From the NCBI RefSeq assembly GCF_021582875.1, contig NZ_CP091138.1, forward strand, positions 992,001-1,056,000: a DNA stretch of 64,000 nt, read 5' to 3'. The DNA is from Microbacterium sp. KUDC0406 (GTDB lineage: Bacteria > Actinomycetota > Actinomycetes > Actinomycetales > Microbacteriaceae). The position numbers were made by a program, and so were the translations under genes. Below are positions 32,538-42,816 of the stretch, piece by piece. The notes under the pieces are model-generated. The model did not search any database. It saw only the letters and a program-made list of their open reading frames with translations, and was not told the DNA's origin. Within the stretch, counting starts at the first letter, position 1. Each line of letters begins with the position of its first letter.

Positions 32538-33764
32538 ATGCTCCGCGTGCTCACGGCCGGCGAATCGCACGGCCCCGAACTCATCGCCGTCATGGAGGGC
32601 CTGCCCTCCGGTGTGCCCATCACGGCAGAGGACATCCAGTCCGACCTGCAGCGACGCAAGCTCGGCTACGGCCGCGGCTCGCGGATGAAGTTCGAGCAGG
32701 ACGAGCTCAGCATCTCGGGCGGCGTCCGGCACGGACTCTCGCTGGGCAGCCCCGTTGCGCTGCGGATCGGCAACACCGAGTGGCCGAAGTGGACCGAGGT
32801 GATGAATCCGGCGCCCGCCTCGCTCACCGAGAAGTCGCGCGGCCGCGGAGCCGCGCTGACCCGCCCGCGACCCGGTCACGCCGACCTGGTGGGTATGCAG
32901 AAGTACGACTTCGACGAGGCACGCCCGATCCTCGAGCGCGCCAGCGCCCGCGAGACGGCCGCGCGCGTCGCCCTCGGCGCGCTCGCGCGCGCGTTCCTCG
33001 CCGAGCTCGGCATCCGGCTGGTGAGCCACACCCTGTCGATCGGACCGGTGCAGGTGCCCGAGGGCTCCGCGCTGCCGACCCCCGACGACGTGGCCGCCCT
33101 CGACGCCGATCCGCTGCGCTGCTTCGACCCGGCCACCTCCGCGCTGATGGTCGCCGAGGTCGACGCCGCGCGCAAGGACGGCGACACGCTCGGAGGCATC
33201 GTCGAGGTGCTCGCCTACGGTCTGCCCCCGGGGCTCGGATCGCATGTGCACTGGGACCGCCGGCTGGACGGGCGTCTCGCGCAGGCGCTGATGAGCATCC
33301 AGGCCATCAAGGGAGTCGAAGTCGGAGACGGTTTCGAGACCACCCGCCGCCGCGGCTCCGCCGCCCACGACGAGCTCTTCGAGGCCGATGGCGGCATCAC
33401 CCGCGGTTCCGACCGCGCGGGCGGCACGGAGGGCGGCATGTCCACCGGCACCGTGCTGCGCGTGCGCGCCGGTATGAAGCCGATCGCCACGGTGCCGCAC
33501 GCGCTGCGCACGATCGATGTCGCGACCGGCGAGCAGGCCACCGCACACCACCAGCGCTCCGACGTGTGCGCGGTGCCGGCGGCCGGGGTCGTCGCAGAGG
33601 CCATGGTCGCGATCGAGCTCGCGAACGCCGTGCTGGAGAAGTTCGGCGGCGACAGCGTCGGCGAGACCCGCCGCAATCTGCAGTCCTACCTGCAGGCGAT
33701 CCCGGAGTCGCTGCGCACCGCGCCGGCGTCCGAGGCGGCCCTGATCGCACAGGACGGGGCCTGA
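32538..33764 (+). CDS. aroC: chorismate synthase
   Basis: 408-residue FMN-dependent enzyme for the last shikimate step. Starts [15 protein letters not shown], with the signatures [26 protein letters not shown] and [19 protein letters not shown], a weak -10 box, ends six bases before the ATG, so an additional internal promoter is possible. Confidence 0.97.
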   Translation: MLRVLTAGESHGPELIAVMEGLPSGVPITAEDIQSDLQRRKLGYGRGSRMKFEQDELSISGGVRHGLSLGSPVALRIGNTEWPKWTEVMNPAPASLTEKSRGRGAALTRPRPGHADLVGMQKYDFDEARPILERASARETAARVALGALARAFLAELGIRLVSHTLSIGPVQVPEGSALPTPDDVAALDADPLRCFDPATSALMVAEVDAARKDGDTLGGIVEVLAYGLPPGLGSHVHWDRRLDGRLAQALMSIQAIKGVEVGDGFETTRRRGSAAHDELFEADGGITRGSDRAGGTEGGMSTGTVLRVRAGMKPIATVPHALRTIDVATGEQATAHHQRSDVCAVPAAGVVAEAMVAIELANAVLEKFGGDSVGETRRNLQSYLQAIPESLRTAPASEAALIAQDGA

Positions 33765-33770
33765 TCGCCG

Positions 33771-34292
33771 ATGACGAGCTCGGCTGAACATCCGCTCACG
33801 CTGGTGCTGGTCGGACCGATGGCGGCGGGGAAGACCAGCGTGGGACGCCGGGTGGCGCGCGCCCTCGAGGTGCCGTTCATCGACACCGACAAGCGCATCG
33901 TCGCCGACCACGGCCCGATCCCGGAGCTGTTCCAGGCTCACGGAGAGGCGCACTTCCGCGCGCTCGAACGCGACGCGGTGGCCGCAGCGCTCCACGAGGG
34001 CGGCGTGGTGTCGCTCGGCGGCGGTGCGGTGACCGATGCCGGCACGCGGACGCTGCTGTCCGGGCATCCGGTCGTCTACCTGACGGTGACGGTGGCGGCC
34101 GTGGCCGCGCGGATCACCGGAAGCGGCCGGCCGCTGCTGGCCGGAGAGGATCCGGTCGCGCGCTGGGAGGAGATCTTCCAGGCACGGCGCGGATGGTACG
34201 AGGAGGTCGCCGACCTGACGGTCGACACCTCGAAGCGTCCGATGCGGAAGATCGCGGACGAGATCGCCCAATGGCGGAGGGAACAGGAATGA
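33771..34292 (+). CDS. aroK: shikimate kinase
   Basis: 173-residue P-loop kinase: Walker A GPMAAGKTSVG, shikimate-binding FIDTDKRI, FRALERDAV and GGGAV, and lid arginine in GSGRPLL. Six bases after aroC; its stop overlaps the aroB ATG. Confidence 0.96.
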   Translation: MTSSAEHPLTLVLVGPMAAGKTSVGRRVARALEVPFIDTDKRIVADHGPIPELFQAHGEAHFRALERDAVAAALHEGGVVSLGGGAVTDAGTRTLLSGHPVVYLTVTVAAVAARITGSGRPLLAGEDPVARWEEIFQARRGWYEEVADLTVDTSKRPMRKIADEIAQWRREQE

Positions 34293-35368
34293 GCACGACG
34301 ACGATCGGTGTCACGGGACGCGAGAACTATGAGATCACGGTCGGTCGCGACATCCTCGACCGGGTCGCCGCCGCGCTGGATCCCGCGGTGCGCAAGGTGC
34401 TCGTCGTGCACCCGCCGACGCTCTCCGCGCGCGCCGCGCAGCTGCGTGAGCGTCTCATGGCGGACGGCTCGCTCGAGGTGCTGCTCGCCGAGATCCCGGA
34501 TGCCGAGCAGGGCAAGCGCGTCGAGGTGGCGGCCTTCTGCTGGCAGGTCATGGGCCAGGCCGACTTCACCCGCACCGACGCGGTGATCGGCTACGGCGGA
34601 GGGTCGGTCACGGATCTCGCGGGCTTCGTCGCGGCGACGTGGCTGCGCGGTGTGCAGGTCGTGCAGGTACCGACCACGGTGCTGGGCCTCGTGGACGCCG
34701 CAGTCGGCGGCAAGACCGGGATCAACACCGCCGAGGGCAAGAACCTGGTCGGTGCGTTCTGGGCCCCTCGTGCCGTGATCGGCGATCTCGACGAGCTGAC
34801 CAGCCTCAGCGCGAACGAGGCGACCGCGGGCTATGCCGAGGTCGTCAAGGCCGGCTTCATCTGGGCGCCCGAGATCCTCGACATCATCGAGGCGGCGCCG
34901 GAGCGGGCGATCGATCCGGCGGCGGACGAGTTCCGCCGCACGATCGAACTCGCGATCGACATGAAGGCGAAGGTCGTCTCGGAAGACTTCCGTGAGGCCG
35001 GACTGCGCGAGATCCTGAACTACGGCCACACCCTCGGACACGCCATCGAGCACGCCGAGCGCTACCAGTGGCGCCACGGCGCGGCGATCTCGGTCGGCAT
35101 GATGTACGCCGCCGAGCTCTCCCGGCTCGCGGGCCGGCTCTCCGACGAGGCCGTCGATCGGCACCGTTCGATCCTGGAGACCCTCGGCCTGCCGACGACC
35201 TACCGGTCGGGCGCCTGGTCGCAGCTGCTGGCGACCATGCAGCGCGACAAGAAGGCCCGCGGCGGCATGCTGCGCTTCATCGTGCTCGACGACATCGCCA
35301 AGCCGACCGTGCTGCAGGCACCGGACGAGTCTCTGATGTTCGCGGCGTACCAGGAAGTGGGCGCATGA
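34289..35368 (+). CDS. aroB: 3-dehydroquinate synthase
   Basis: 359-residue NAD- and metal-dependent enzyme for the second shikimate step. Motifs: GYGGGSVTDLAGFVAATWLRG, PTTVLGLVDAAVGGKTGIN, and the metal-binding Glu/His residues in GYAEVVKAG, NYGHTLGHAIEH and WRHGAAIS. ATG overlaps the aroK stop. Confidence 0.97.
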   Translation: MSTTTIGVTGRENYEITVGRDILDRVAAALDPAVRKVLVVHPPTLSARAAQLRERLMADGSLEVLLAEIPDAEQGKRVEVAAFCWQVMGQADFTRTDAVIGYGGGSVTDLAGFVAATWLRGVQVVQVPTTVLGLVDAAVGGKTGINTAEGKNLVGAFWAPRAVIGDLDELTSLSANEATAGYAEVVKAGFIWAPEILDIIEAAPERAIDPAADEFRRTIELAIDMKAKVVSEDFREAGLREILNYGHTLGHAIEHAERYQWRHGAAISVGMMYAAELSRLAGRLSDEAVDRHRSILETLGLPTTYRSGAWSQLLATMQRDKKARGGMLRFIVLDDIAKPTVLQAPDESLMFAAYQEVGA

Positions 35369-35874
35369 GCTTCGCTGTCCGTCGCGTCGCGCCGGGGGAG
35401 TGGGCCGAGGTGCGCGCGCTGCGGCTGCGCGCTCTCGCCGACCCGGTCGCACACCTCGCCTTCCTGGACACCCTCGAGCACGCCTCGGAGCAGCCCGAGG
35501 AGTTCTGGCAGGACCGCACGCGCAATGCGGCGTCCGGCGATCAGGCGGCGCAGTTCGTCGCGGTCTCCGAGGACGGCGACTGGTTCGGAACGGCGACCGT
35601 GCTCGACAATCGTGATCGCCCCGGGGCGGGACTGGTCGTGGGAGTGTACGTCGCCGACGGGTATCGCGGCGCCGGGGCGATCGAGGGGCTCTTCGATGCC
35701 GCGGCGACCTGGGCGGGGCAGACCGGCCGCGCGGCGCTGTATCTCGAGGTGCACGTCGACAACCACCGCGCTCAGCGCGCTTACGAGCGCTGCGGTTTCG
35801 TGCGCACCGGCGAGATCACCACGCTGGACAACGGGCAGGAGTACGTGATGGTCCGCTCTCTCACCACCCGCTGA
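35365..35874 (+). CDS. GNAT family N-acetyltransferase
   Basis: 169 residues with the GNAT fold: VVGVYVADGYRGAGAIEGLF is the acetyl-CoA-binding motif A and YLEVHVDNHRAQRAYERCGF the motif B end. Inserted between aroB and aroQ with a four-base overlap to aroB. Substrate unknown; nothing ties it to aromatic synthesis beyond co-transcription. Confidence 0.85.
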   Translation: MSFAVRRVAPGEWAEVRALRLRALADPVAHLAFLDTLEHASEQPEEFWQDRTRNAASGDQAAQFVAVSEDGDWFGTATVLDNRDRPGAGLVVGVYVADGYRGAGAIEGLFDAAATWAGQTGRAALYLEVHVDNHRAQRAYERCGFVRTGEITTLDNGQEYVMVRSLTTR

Positions 35875-35880
35875 TAGCGT
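35875..35880 (+). promoter_or_regulatory. -10 box of aroQ (leaderless)
   Basis: TAGCGT overlaps the GNAT stop codon and lies six bases before GTG 35887, which helps decide the aroQ start. Confidence 0.5.
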
Positions 35881-35886
35881 GTGGTC

Positions 35887-36327
35887 GTGACTCAGCCCCA
35901 CCGCCTGCTGCTCGTGAACGGCCCGAACCTGAACCTGCTCGGCACTCGCGAGCCGGGGATCTACGGCACTGAGACGCTGGCGGATGTGGAGCGGATCACG
36001 GCGGACGCCGCCTCCGCTCTCGGGTACGACGTGCGCGCCGTGCAGAGCAATCACGAGGGCGTGCTGATCGATGCGATCCACGCCGCCCGTGAGGACTGCA
36101 CCGGTATCGTCATCAATCCCGGCGGCCTGACTCACACGTCGGTGGCGCTGCGGGACGCGCTGACCGGCGTCGGTCTGCCGTTCGCCGAGGTGCACATCTC
36201 GGACGTGTATCGGCGGGAGGAGTTCCGGCACTTCTCCTATCTGCACGATGTCGCCACTGTGCGCGTGGTCGGGCGCGGCGTGCAGGGCTACGCCGAGGCC
36301 GTGCGCGAGCTCGTCTCGAAGCTTTAG
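35887..36327 (+). CDS. aroQ: 3-dehydroquinate dehydratase, type II
   Basis: 146-residue dodecameric dehydratase. [17 protein letters not shown] at the N-terminus includes the catalytic Tyr loop; [19 protein letters not shown], and [15 protein letters not shown] follow. Three in-frame GTG codons lie close together (35881, 35884, 35887); the last gives [12 protein letters not shown] and sits six bases after a -10 box, so I choose it. Confidence 0.94.
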   Translation: MTQPHRLLLVNGPNLNLLGTREPGIYGTETLADVERITADAASALGYDVRAVQSNHEGVLIDAIHAAREDCTGIVINPGGLTHTSVALRDALTGVGLPFAEVHISDVYRREEFRHFSYLHDVATVRVVGRGVQGYAEAVRELVSKL

Positions 36328-36344
36328 GAACGGAGCCGGACGTC

Positions 36345-36846
36345 ATGTCACTCGACGTCGAGCTGGACCGCATCGTCGCCGCCAGGAACCGCGACGACAT
36401 GCAGCCCACGATCGATGCGCTGCTGCCCTACCTCGAGACTCATCCCGGCGCGGCCCGCGTGCTGTACGAGGTCGGTGGCGCCTACGACACGGCAGGGGAG
36501 GAGGAGATCGCGCGGGGCTTCTACGAGCGCGCTCTCGACGCCGGGCTGCAGGGCGACGTCCTGCGGCGCTGCTACCTGCAGTACGGGTCGACGCTGCGGA
36601 ACCTGGGCGAGCTGGAGCGGTCGCTCGAGGTCTTCGACCAGGGGCTGCGCGCCTTTCCCGGCTCGCCGTCGCTGGCGGTGTTCCGCACGCTGACCCTGCA
36701 CGCTGCCGGCCGGGCGGATGCCGCGATCGCCGGCCTGCTCGAGGTGATCGCCGAAGAGGCGAGCGCGCCGGACCTTGACCGCTATCGCCTGGCGATCCGC
36801 CGGCAACGCGGAGTATATCGCCTCGCTCGGCGGCAACGACGTCTGA
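36345..36846 (+). CDS. tetratricopeptide repeat protein, frameshifted at C-terminus
   Basis: 166 residues after repair. Helical TPR-like pairs: ARVLYEVGGAYDTAGEEEIA, VLRRCYLQYGSTLRNLGELE and SPSLAVFRTLTLHAAGRAD. An extra C at 36797-36798 diverts the frame; without it the protein ends ...LAIAGNAEYIASLGGNDV and a TGA. Function unknown; a scaffold role is likely. Next to a HEAT-like gene, both between aroQ and efp. Confidence 0.75.
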
Positions 36847-36852
36847 CGGCTC

Positions 36853-37269
36853 ATGGTGCAGGACTCGACCCCGCGGAGGAGGATCGTGACGGCGAGCGCT
36901 CGTCGCGGGAAGAGCGAGTTCGTCGGCAGATGCGTTCGGATCCTCGATGGCACGATCCCGGATGCGGAGCTTCTCGAGGTGCTCGGTGGGAGCAGCGCGC
37001 GTTCGGTGTTCGCCGGACGTGAAGGGGGCGTCGGCGGATACTGGCCCCGCGTGTGGGCTCTGCGGGCGTTCCTGTACGTCTGGGATCCGACCGCGGAGCC
37101 GGCGGTGCTGGCTGCCGGTCATGACGAGCACTGGCGCATCCGGGAGATGGTGGTGAAGGTGATCCGGGCGAACGCACTCACGTCCCGGGAATCGGAGCTT
37201 CTGCTCGAGCAGCTGACGACCGATGAGAACCATCGGGTGAGGACGGCTGCACAGCGCGCTCTCCGCTAG
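36853..37269 (+). CDS. HEAT-repeat-like protein, function unknown
   Basis: 138 residues from the first ATG; a GTG at 36886 with GGAGGAT just upstream is a good alternative start (127 residues). The C-terminal half (YWPRVWALRAFLYVW, HWRIREMVVKVIRAN, NHRVRTAAQRALR) consists of HEAT-type helix pairs. Adjacent to a TPR protein, so both may form one scaffold. Confidence 0.65.
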   Translation: MVQDSTPRRRIVTASARRGKSEFVGRCVRILDGTIPDAELLEVLGGSSARSVFAGREGGVGGYWPRVWALRAFLYVWDPTAEPAVLAAGHDEHWRIREMVVKVIRANALTSRESELLLEQLTTDENHRVRTAAQRALR

Positions 37270-37372
37270 GGAATCGATGGGACCCCGGCGGCACGCCTGC
37301 TCAAGTATGGAACGTATCTTCGAATGGGGCAAGAGATCCGTCCCGTTCTCAGGCCGAATCTCGCGCATCCCG

Positions 37373-37378
37373 TAGAAT
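37373..37378 (+). promoter_or_regulatory. -10 box of efp
   Basis: TAGAAT in a gTAGAATcGACTCC context, nearly identical to the boxes before the Rieske gene and pyrR. Confidence 0.55.
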
Positions 37379-37452
37379 CGACTCCTGGCCGACTCTCGAG
37401 CGCATCAGCGCGAGGCCGAACACACTTCGATAACGAACGGACTTCCACCAGC

Positions 37453-38016
37453 ATGGCATCCACCGCAGACATCAAGAACGGCGTCGTCCTGTCGATCGAC
37501 GGGCAGCTCTGGAGCGTCATCGAGTTCCAGCACGTCAAGCCCGGCAAGGGCGGCGCATTCGTGCGCACCAAGCTCAAGAACGTCGTCAGCGGCAAGACCG
37601 TCGACCGCACCTACAACGCCGGCACCAAGGTCGACATCCAGAACGTCGACCGCCGCGACTTCACCTACCTCTACACCGACGGCGACAGCTTCGTCTTCAT
37701 GGACGTCGAGGACTACGATCAGCTCTCCGTCAGCGCTGCCACGGTCGGCGACGCGAAGAACTTCCTGCTCGAGAACCAGCAGGTGCAGATCGCGCTGCAC
37801 GACGGCAACCCGCTGTACATCGAGCTCCCCGCGTCGGTCGTGCTCGAGATCACCTACACCGAGCCGGGCCTGCAGGGCGACCGCTCGTCGGCCGGGACCA
37901 AGCCCGCGACCGTCGAGACCGGCTACGAGATCCAGGTTCCGCTCTTCCTCGAGACCGGCACCAAGGTCAAGGTCGACACCCGCACGGGTGACTACCTCGG
38001 CCGCGTCAACGACTGA
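37453..38016 (+). CDS. efp: elongation factor P
   Basis: 187-residue translation factor that rescues ribosomes stalled on polyproline. KOW-like domain I with [14 protein letters not shown] (the loop Lys that may be modified), then two OB domains ([33 protein letters not shown]). ATG chosen because [10 protein letters not shown] is the conserved start; the frame is open for 43 codons upstream across the promoter. nusB follows after two bases, the usual pair. Confidence 0.96.
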   Translation: MASTADIKNGVVLSIDGQLWSVIEFQHVKPGKGGAFVRTKLKNVVSGKTVDRTYNAGTKVDIQNVDRRDFTYLYTDGDSFVFMDVEDYDQLSVSAATVGDAKNFLLENQQVQIALHDGNPLYIELPASVVLEITYTEPGLQGDRSSAGTKPATVETGYEIQVPLFLETGTKVKVDTRTGDYLGRVND

Positions 38017-38018
38017 TC

Positions 38019-38429
38019 TTGAGCGCACGGAGCAAGGCGCGCAAGCGCGCCCTCGACATCCTGTTCGCCGCAGACGTGCGCGACGAGGACATCGCGACCA
38101 CGCTGGCCGCAGCGGCCAAGCGTGCTGCCAGCGAGCCGGCCCGCGAGGCCTCCTGGCTGTATGCGCGCGAGATCGTCGACGGCGTCGTCGACCACCGCGA
38201 CGAGATCGACGAGCAGATCACCACGCACAGCCGTGACTGGCGACTCGAGCGCATGCCCGCCGTCGACCGAGCCGTGCTGCGCATCGCCGCCTGGGAGATC
38301 CTGTTCAACGAGCAGGTGCCCACGGCCGTCGCCATCGACGAGGCGGTCGAACTCGCCAAGGAGCTCTCCACGGACGAGTCCGGCGCCTTCGTGCACGGCG
38401 TCCTCGCACGCCTCGCCCGCGCCGCCTGA
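38019..38429 (+). CDS. nusB: transcription antitermination factor NusB
   Basis: 136-residue all-helical factor for rRNA antitermination. SARSKARKRALDILFAAD at the N-terminus and DRAVLRIAAWEILF / AIDEAVELAKELSTDESGAFVHGVL at the C-terminus are conserved. TTG is the only reasonable start and follows the efp stop by two bases, so translation likely depends on efp. Confidence 0.94.
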   Translation: MSARSKARKRALDILFAADVRDEDIATTLAAAAKRAASEPAREASWLYAREIVDGVVDHRDEIDEQITTHSRDWRLERMPAVDRAVLRIAAWEILFNEQVPTAVAIDEAVELAKELSTDESGAFVHGVLARLARAA

Positions 38430-38438
38430 CGGGTCTTC

Positions 38439-38468
38439 GACGCCCCGCGCCGGTCAGCGCGGGGCGTC
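38439..38468. terminator. bidirectional terminator between nusB and DUF4349 gene
   Basis: Perfect 12-base stem GACGCCCCGCGC / GCGCGGGGCGTC with a 6-base loop. The loop contains the stop codon of the minus-strand DUF4349 gene. Confidence 0.88.
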
Positions 38469-39440
38469 GTGCTGTGCGGGCGGCTCCGTCTCAGCCGAGT
38501 CGGATGCCGCGGGGCCGGCGACCACGGGCGCGGCAGTCGCATCCTGCTCCCGAGCAGCCAGCCACGGCATCGCCTCGGCAGGAGCGGGTGTCTGCGGCGC
38601 CGGCATCCCCCTCCGCCGACGCCGTGACAGCCACAGCACGACGAGGACGATCGCGGCGATGACGACGAGCCAGGGCAGCAGGAACGCGAGCGCGATCCCG
38701 GCCGCAGACCAGAACCCGACGAACGCCGACCATCCGGCCGCGATCGCTTCGAGCGGTGTCTGCGGCACCGTCGACTGCGGCACGTACACCGACGTGAACG
38801 TCACGGTGACGGTGGCCATCGCCACCCGGTCGTCGAGATCGCGCTTCTGTGCGGTCAGCGACTCCAGCTCGCTCTGCCGCTCGGAGATCGCCTGCTCCAG
38901 CTCGATGAGATCGGACGTCTTCTGCGCCGAGCCGAGCCACTCGGTGTACCGGGCGATCGAAGTGCGCAGAGTCGTGATGCGGGCGTCGAGATCGCGCTGG
39001 GTCGCGCCCACCTCCTCGGCAGAGAAGGACGTCTCCGCCAGTTCGCCGAGCTTCTTCAGGGCGATGCGCGCATCCTCGAGCTCGTCGGCGGGAATCCGCA
39101 GGACGACTTCGGCCTGAGCCGCCGCGCTCTCTCCGCCTGCGTCATCGTGCCGCGCGTCGACCCGTCCGCCGGCGTCGATGGCGATCTTCGCGGCGGCGTC
39201 GGCCGCGGCGAGCGGATCGTCGGCCGTGAGCAGCATCCGTCCGGTCGTGACCACCGCCGAGTCCTGATCGACCGCTTCGGGAGCCTTCTCGTCGACGGCG
39301 CCGCCGGCATCCTGCCCGGCCTGCACACCGCCGCCTGCCGACCCGTCGGACGCCCCGTTCATCGCGGTGCAGCCCGCGGCGCCGAGCATCAGCGCCGAGA
39401 GGAAGACGACCGCCACCAGACTTCGCCGCAAGCTGTTCAT
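38454..39440 (-). CDS. DUF4349 lipoprotein
   Basis: 328 residues. Signal peptide with lipobox LGAAGC (Cys near residue 24), an extracytoplasmic Ala/Asp-rich region, a coiled coil around 130-210 (VGATQRDLDARITTL...LIELEQAISERQSELESL), a membrane span at about 248-272, and a Pro/Ala-rich cytoplasmic tail. This is the DUF4349 layout; function unknown. Start at the second Met (MNSLRRSL) because TAGCCT ends six bases before it. Confidence 0.88.
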   Translation of the reverse strand: MNSLRRSLVAVVFLSALMLGAAGCTAMNGASDGSAGGGVQAGQDAGGAVDEKAPEAVDQDSAVVTTGRMLLTADDPLAAADAAAKIAIDAGGRVDARHDDAGGESAAAQAEVVLRIPADELEDARIALKKLGELAETSFSAEEVGATQRDLDARITTLRTSIARYTEWLGSAQKTSDLIELEQAISERQSELESLTAQKRDLDDRVAMATVTVTFTSVYVPQSTVPQTPLEAIAAGWSAFVGFWSAAGIALAFLLPWLVVIAAIVLVVLWLSRRRRRGMPAPQTPAPAEAMPWLAAREQDATAAPVVAGPAASDSAETEPPAQHDAPR

Positions 39441-39446
39441 AGCCAC

Positions 39447-39452
39447 AGGCTA
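39447..39452 (-). promoter_or_regulatory. -10 box of DUF4349 gene (leaderless)
   Basis: TAGCCT on the minus strand, six bases from the ATG at 39440. Confidence 0.5.
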
Positions 39453-39558
39453 GGCGCGGTCCTCAGCCGGTGGGATCACGATCCGGCAAGGGTTGGGTAA
39501 CGGCACGGCAACGAGCGGGAGTGATCGACTGTCGGCCGGTGCTGGCAGGATTGCACCC

Positions 39559-42500
39559 ATGCCGTTCCCGCACATCGACGACGTGACTCTCAACCGCCAC
39601 GTCGGCAGCGCGACGCTGCAGCGCGCACGGGACTACGCGCGGACCGGCATGGTGCTCTCCACCAGGTGGGATGCGGATTCCTCCGTGCTCAAAGCCACGG
39701 TGAAGGGCAGCAGCATCGGCGACTACGCGTGCGTGATCCGGGTGGACGCCGGCGCCGAGGTGCCGAGGATCCTCTCGTCGCGCTGCACCTGCCCGATGGC
39801 GTCGGCCTGCAAGCACGTGGCCGCTGCCGTGCTCAGAGCGGATCGCGAAGCACGGGCGCGCGAGGCGATCGTGGCGCCGGAGCAGCCGAGGCTCGAACCC
39901 TGGCGCCGCCTGATTCCCGAGTCCCGCGGCTCCGCACGCGTACGCACGCCACTGGCCCTCGGCTTCGAGCTGCGCGTGCACGAGCGCAACGCCAATCCGT
40001 GGTCGACCAGGCGCACGACCGCAGCCGATCCGCGTGCCCTCGCCAAGGGCGAGGCCCACGTGCGACTCGCCATGCGACCCTACGTCGCCAGCCCGCGCAC
40101 GGGCGCCTGGATCAAGGGCGAGGTGGGCTGGGAGTCCTTCCGGCATGCCTCGACCTCCTACCCGATCGCACAGCACCGCTGGTTCGGCGACCTGCTCGCC
40201 CTGGCACGCGACTCGCTGCTGTCCGGGACGGCCGGCGAGTGGATCCTCGTCGACCACGTCGAATCCGACGTCTTCCTCGATCACCTGGCCAGGGCGGATG
40301 CGGCGGGCGTACCGCTCATCGCCGTGCACAAGCACACCGATCTCCGGCTCGCGGACACCGCCTCCGCGCACGTGCAGGTGGAGCGCACCGATGACGGCCT
40401 GCTCCTGCGCGCAGCCGCGCGGGTCGACGGCGCAGAGGCCGAGCACGTGCGCCCCATCGGCCGGGCGGGCTTCTACACCTGGCGGGTCGCGGGTCGCCGC
40501 GTGGAGGTGGCACTGGCCGCGGGCCCCTCTCCGACCCGATGCGCATGCTGATCGCCGAGGGCGGTGCACTCGCCGTTCCCGCTGCCGACGAGGAGGACTT
40601 CTTCGCCGAGGCCTACCCCTCGCTGAGCAGGGCCACCACGCTTGCGGCCGGCACGGGTGTCGTCCTGCCGGAGGTCGCGAAGCCGACTTCTGTGCTCTCC
40701 ATCGCGTTCCGCGGCGGTCACACCGCCGACCACCGGCTGAGCTGGCGGTACGGACGACGCGGCGGAATCCCCGTCACCCCGAGTGATGACCCGGTGCGCG
40801 ATGCGGATGCCGAGGCCGACGAGCTGCGCGCCGTCGAGAGCATCTGGGCAGCGGCATCCGATCTGCCGTTCGCGCCGAGCGGCACCGTCCGTGAACTCGA
40901 CACGGCACGACTGATGAGCGAGGTCGTGCCGGCGCTGGAAGAGGCCGGCATCGAGGTGATCATCACCGGCGACCGGCCGGTCTACCGCGAGCTCAGCGGC
41001 GAGCCCGAGATCACGGTGTCGACGGTGGAGAGCACCGACCCGGACTGGTTCGACCTCGGCTTCCTCGTGAAGATCGACGGCCGCACCATTCCCTTCGAGC
41101 CGCTGTTCACCGCGCTCAGCCTGCGCCGCAAGAATCTGCTCCTCGTCGACGGCAGTCACTTCTCGCTCGCGCATCCCGCACTGGATCGGCTGCGCGAGCT
41201 GATCGACGAGGCGGCGACCCTGGGCGAGTGGGAGACCGGGCCGCGGATCAGCCGGTACCAGACAGCGCTCTGGGATGACTTCGAGGACCTCGCCGACCAG
41301 TCTGAACCGGCGGTGTCGTGGCGGGCGACGGTCGACGCTCTGAGAGCGGAGAGCGGGGTGCCGGCGCGGGCGACCCCGGACGGACTGCGGGCGCGGCTGC
41401 GCCCCTATCAACAGGCCGGGCTCGAATGGCTCGCGTTCCTGCGGCAGCACAGGCTCGGCGGCATCCTGGCCGATGACATGGGTCTGGGCAAGACCCTGCA
41501 GCTGCTCGCCCTCGTGCAGCATGCCCGTGAGACGGGAGAGGAGCGCCCGTTCCTCGTGGTCGCACCCACCAGCGTGCTCTCCGCCTGGCGCGACGAGGCG
41601 GCGCGATTCGCGCCGGGGCTGCGGGTGCGCGTGGTGGAGACGTCGAAGCCGTCAGCCGTTCGCGACGCCGCGTCCTCCGCCGACCTGGTCGTCGCCTCGT
41701 ACGCGGTGGTGCGCCTGGCCGAGCACGTCTTCCGCGATCGCGAGTGGGCAGGGCTGATCCTCGACGAGGCGCAGTTCGTGAAGAATCCCGCATCGCAGCA
41801 GCATCAGGCGGTGGCGGCGATCCCGGCCGATGTGACGTTCGCCGTCACCGGCACCCCGCTGGAGAACAGCCTGATGGACCTGTGGGCACTGTTCCGTCTG
41901 ACCGCACCGGGTCTCTTTCCGTCCAAGCGTCAGTTCCGCGAGGACTACGTGCAGCCGATCGAGAAGGGCAAGGTGCCCGAGAACGCGGAGGGTGCGGAGT
42001 TCCGGGCCGGTCGCCTCGCGCGATTGAGACGCCGCATCCGGCCGCTCATGCTGCGCCGCACCAAGGATCTGGTGGCCGCCGAGCTGCCCGCCAAACAGGA
42101 GCAGATCCTGCACGTCGAACCGAGCCCGGCCCATCGCGCCGTGTACGACACCGTGCTGCAGCGCGAGCGGCAGAAGATCCTCGGGCTGCTGAAGGACCTG
42201 GACCGGAACAGATTCATCGTGTTCCGCTCGCTGACCATGCTGCGCATGCTCGCGCTCGCCCCCGGGCTGATCGATCCTGATGACGCCGCAGTGGGCTCAC
42301 GCAAGCTCGACGCCCTCGTCGAGCGAGCCGAGGAGCTGCGTGCCGAAGGGCATCGTGCACTCGTGTTCAGCCAGTTCACCTCGTACCTCGATCTGGCGGA
42401 GCAGCGGCTGAGGGATGCCGGTATCGCATACAGCCGACTGGACGGCGCCACGCGGAAGCGCGGCGATGTCGTGGACGGGTTCCGCGGCGGCGATCAGACC

Positions 42501-42803
42501 GTGTTCCTGATCAGCCTCAAAGCGGGCGGGTTCGGGCTCACCCTCACCGAGGCCGATTACGTGTTCCTGCTGGATCCGTGGTGGAATCCGGCCGCCGAGG
42601 CGCAGGCGATCGACCGGACGCACCGCATCGGCCAGCGTGAGCAGGTGTTCGTGTACCGGATGATCTCGACCGGCACGATCGAGGAGAAGGTGCTCGCTCT
42701 GCAGCAGCGCAAGGCTCGGCTGTTCACCGCCGTGATGGACGACGACGAGCTGTTCGCGAAATCGCTCACCGCCGACGACATCCGGGCGCTGTTCGAGGAC
42801 TGA
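39559..42803 (+). CDS. SWIM zinc finger / SNF2-family helicase, frameshifted
   Basis: About 1081 residues after repair. N-terminal SWIM finger C-x-C-x5-C-x-H (CTCPMASACKH, about 76-86), a long middle domain, then a two-lobed SNF2 motor: DDMGLGKTLQLLAL (motif I), DEAQFVKNP (II), TGTPLENS (III), VFSQFTSYLDLAEQRL, LISLKAGGFGLTLTEADYVFLLDPWWNPAAEAQAIDR split over motifs V-VI, and HRIGQ. The C-run at 40524-40527 is one short; five C restore ...AAGPLSDPMRMLIAEGG. Likely DNA or RNA remodelling in repair. A YcaQ-like gene follows after 13 bases. Confidence 0.9.
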
Positions 42804-42816
42804 GCGGAGACTCTGC

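Noticed and set aside
40539..42803. SNF2 helicase as a gene independent of the SWIM protein
   Set aside because: An ATG exists at 40539 but the upstream frame joins perfectly with one added C, and the family has both parts in one protein.
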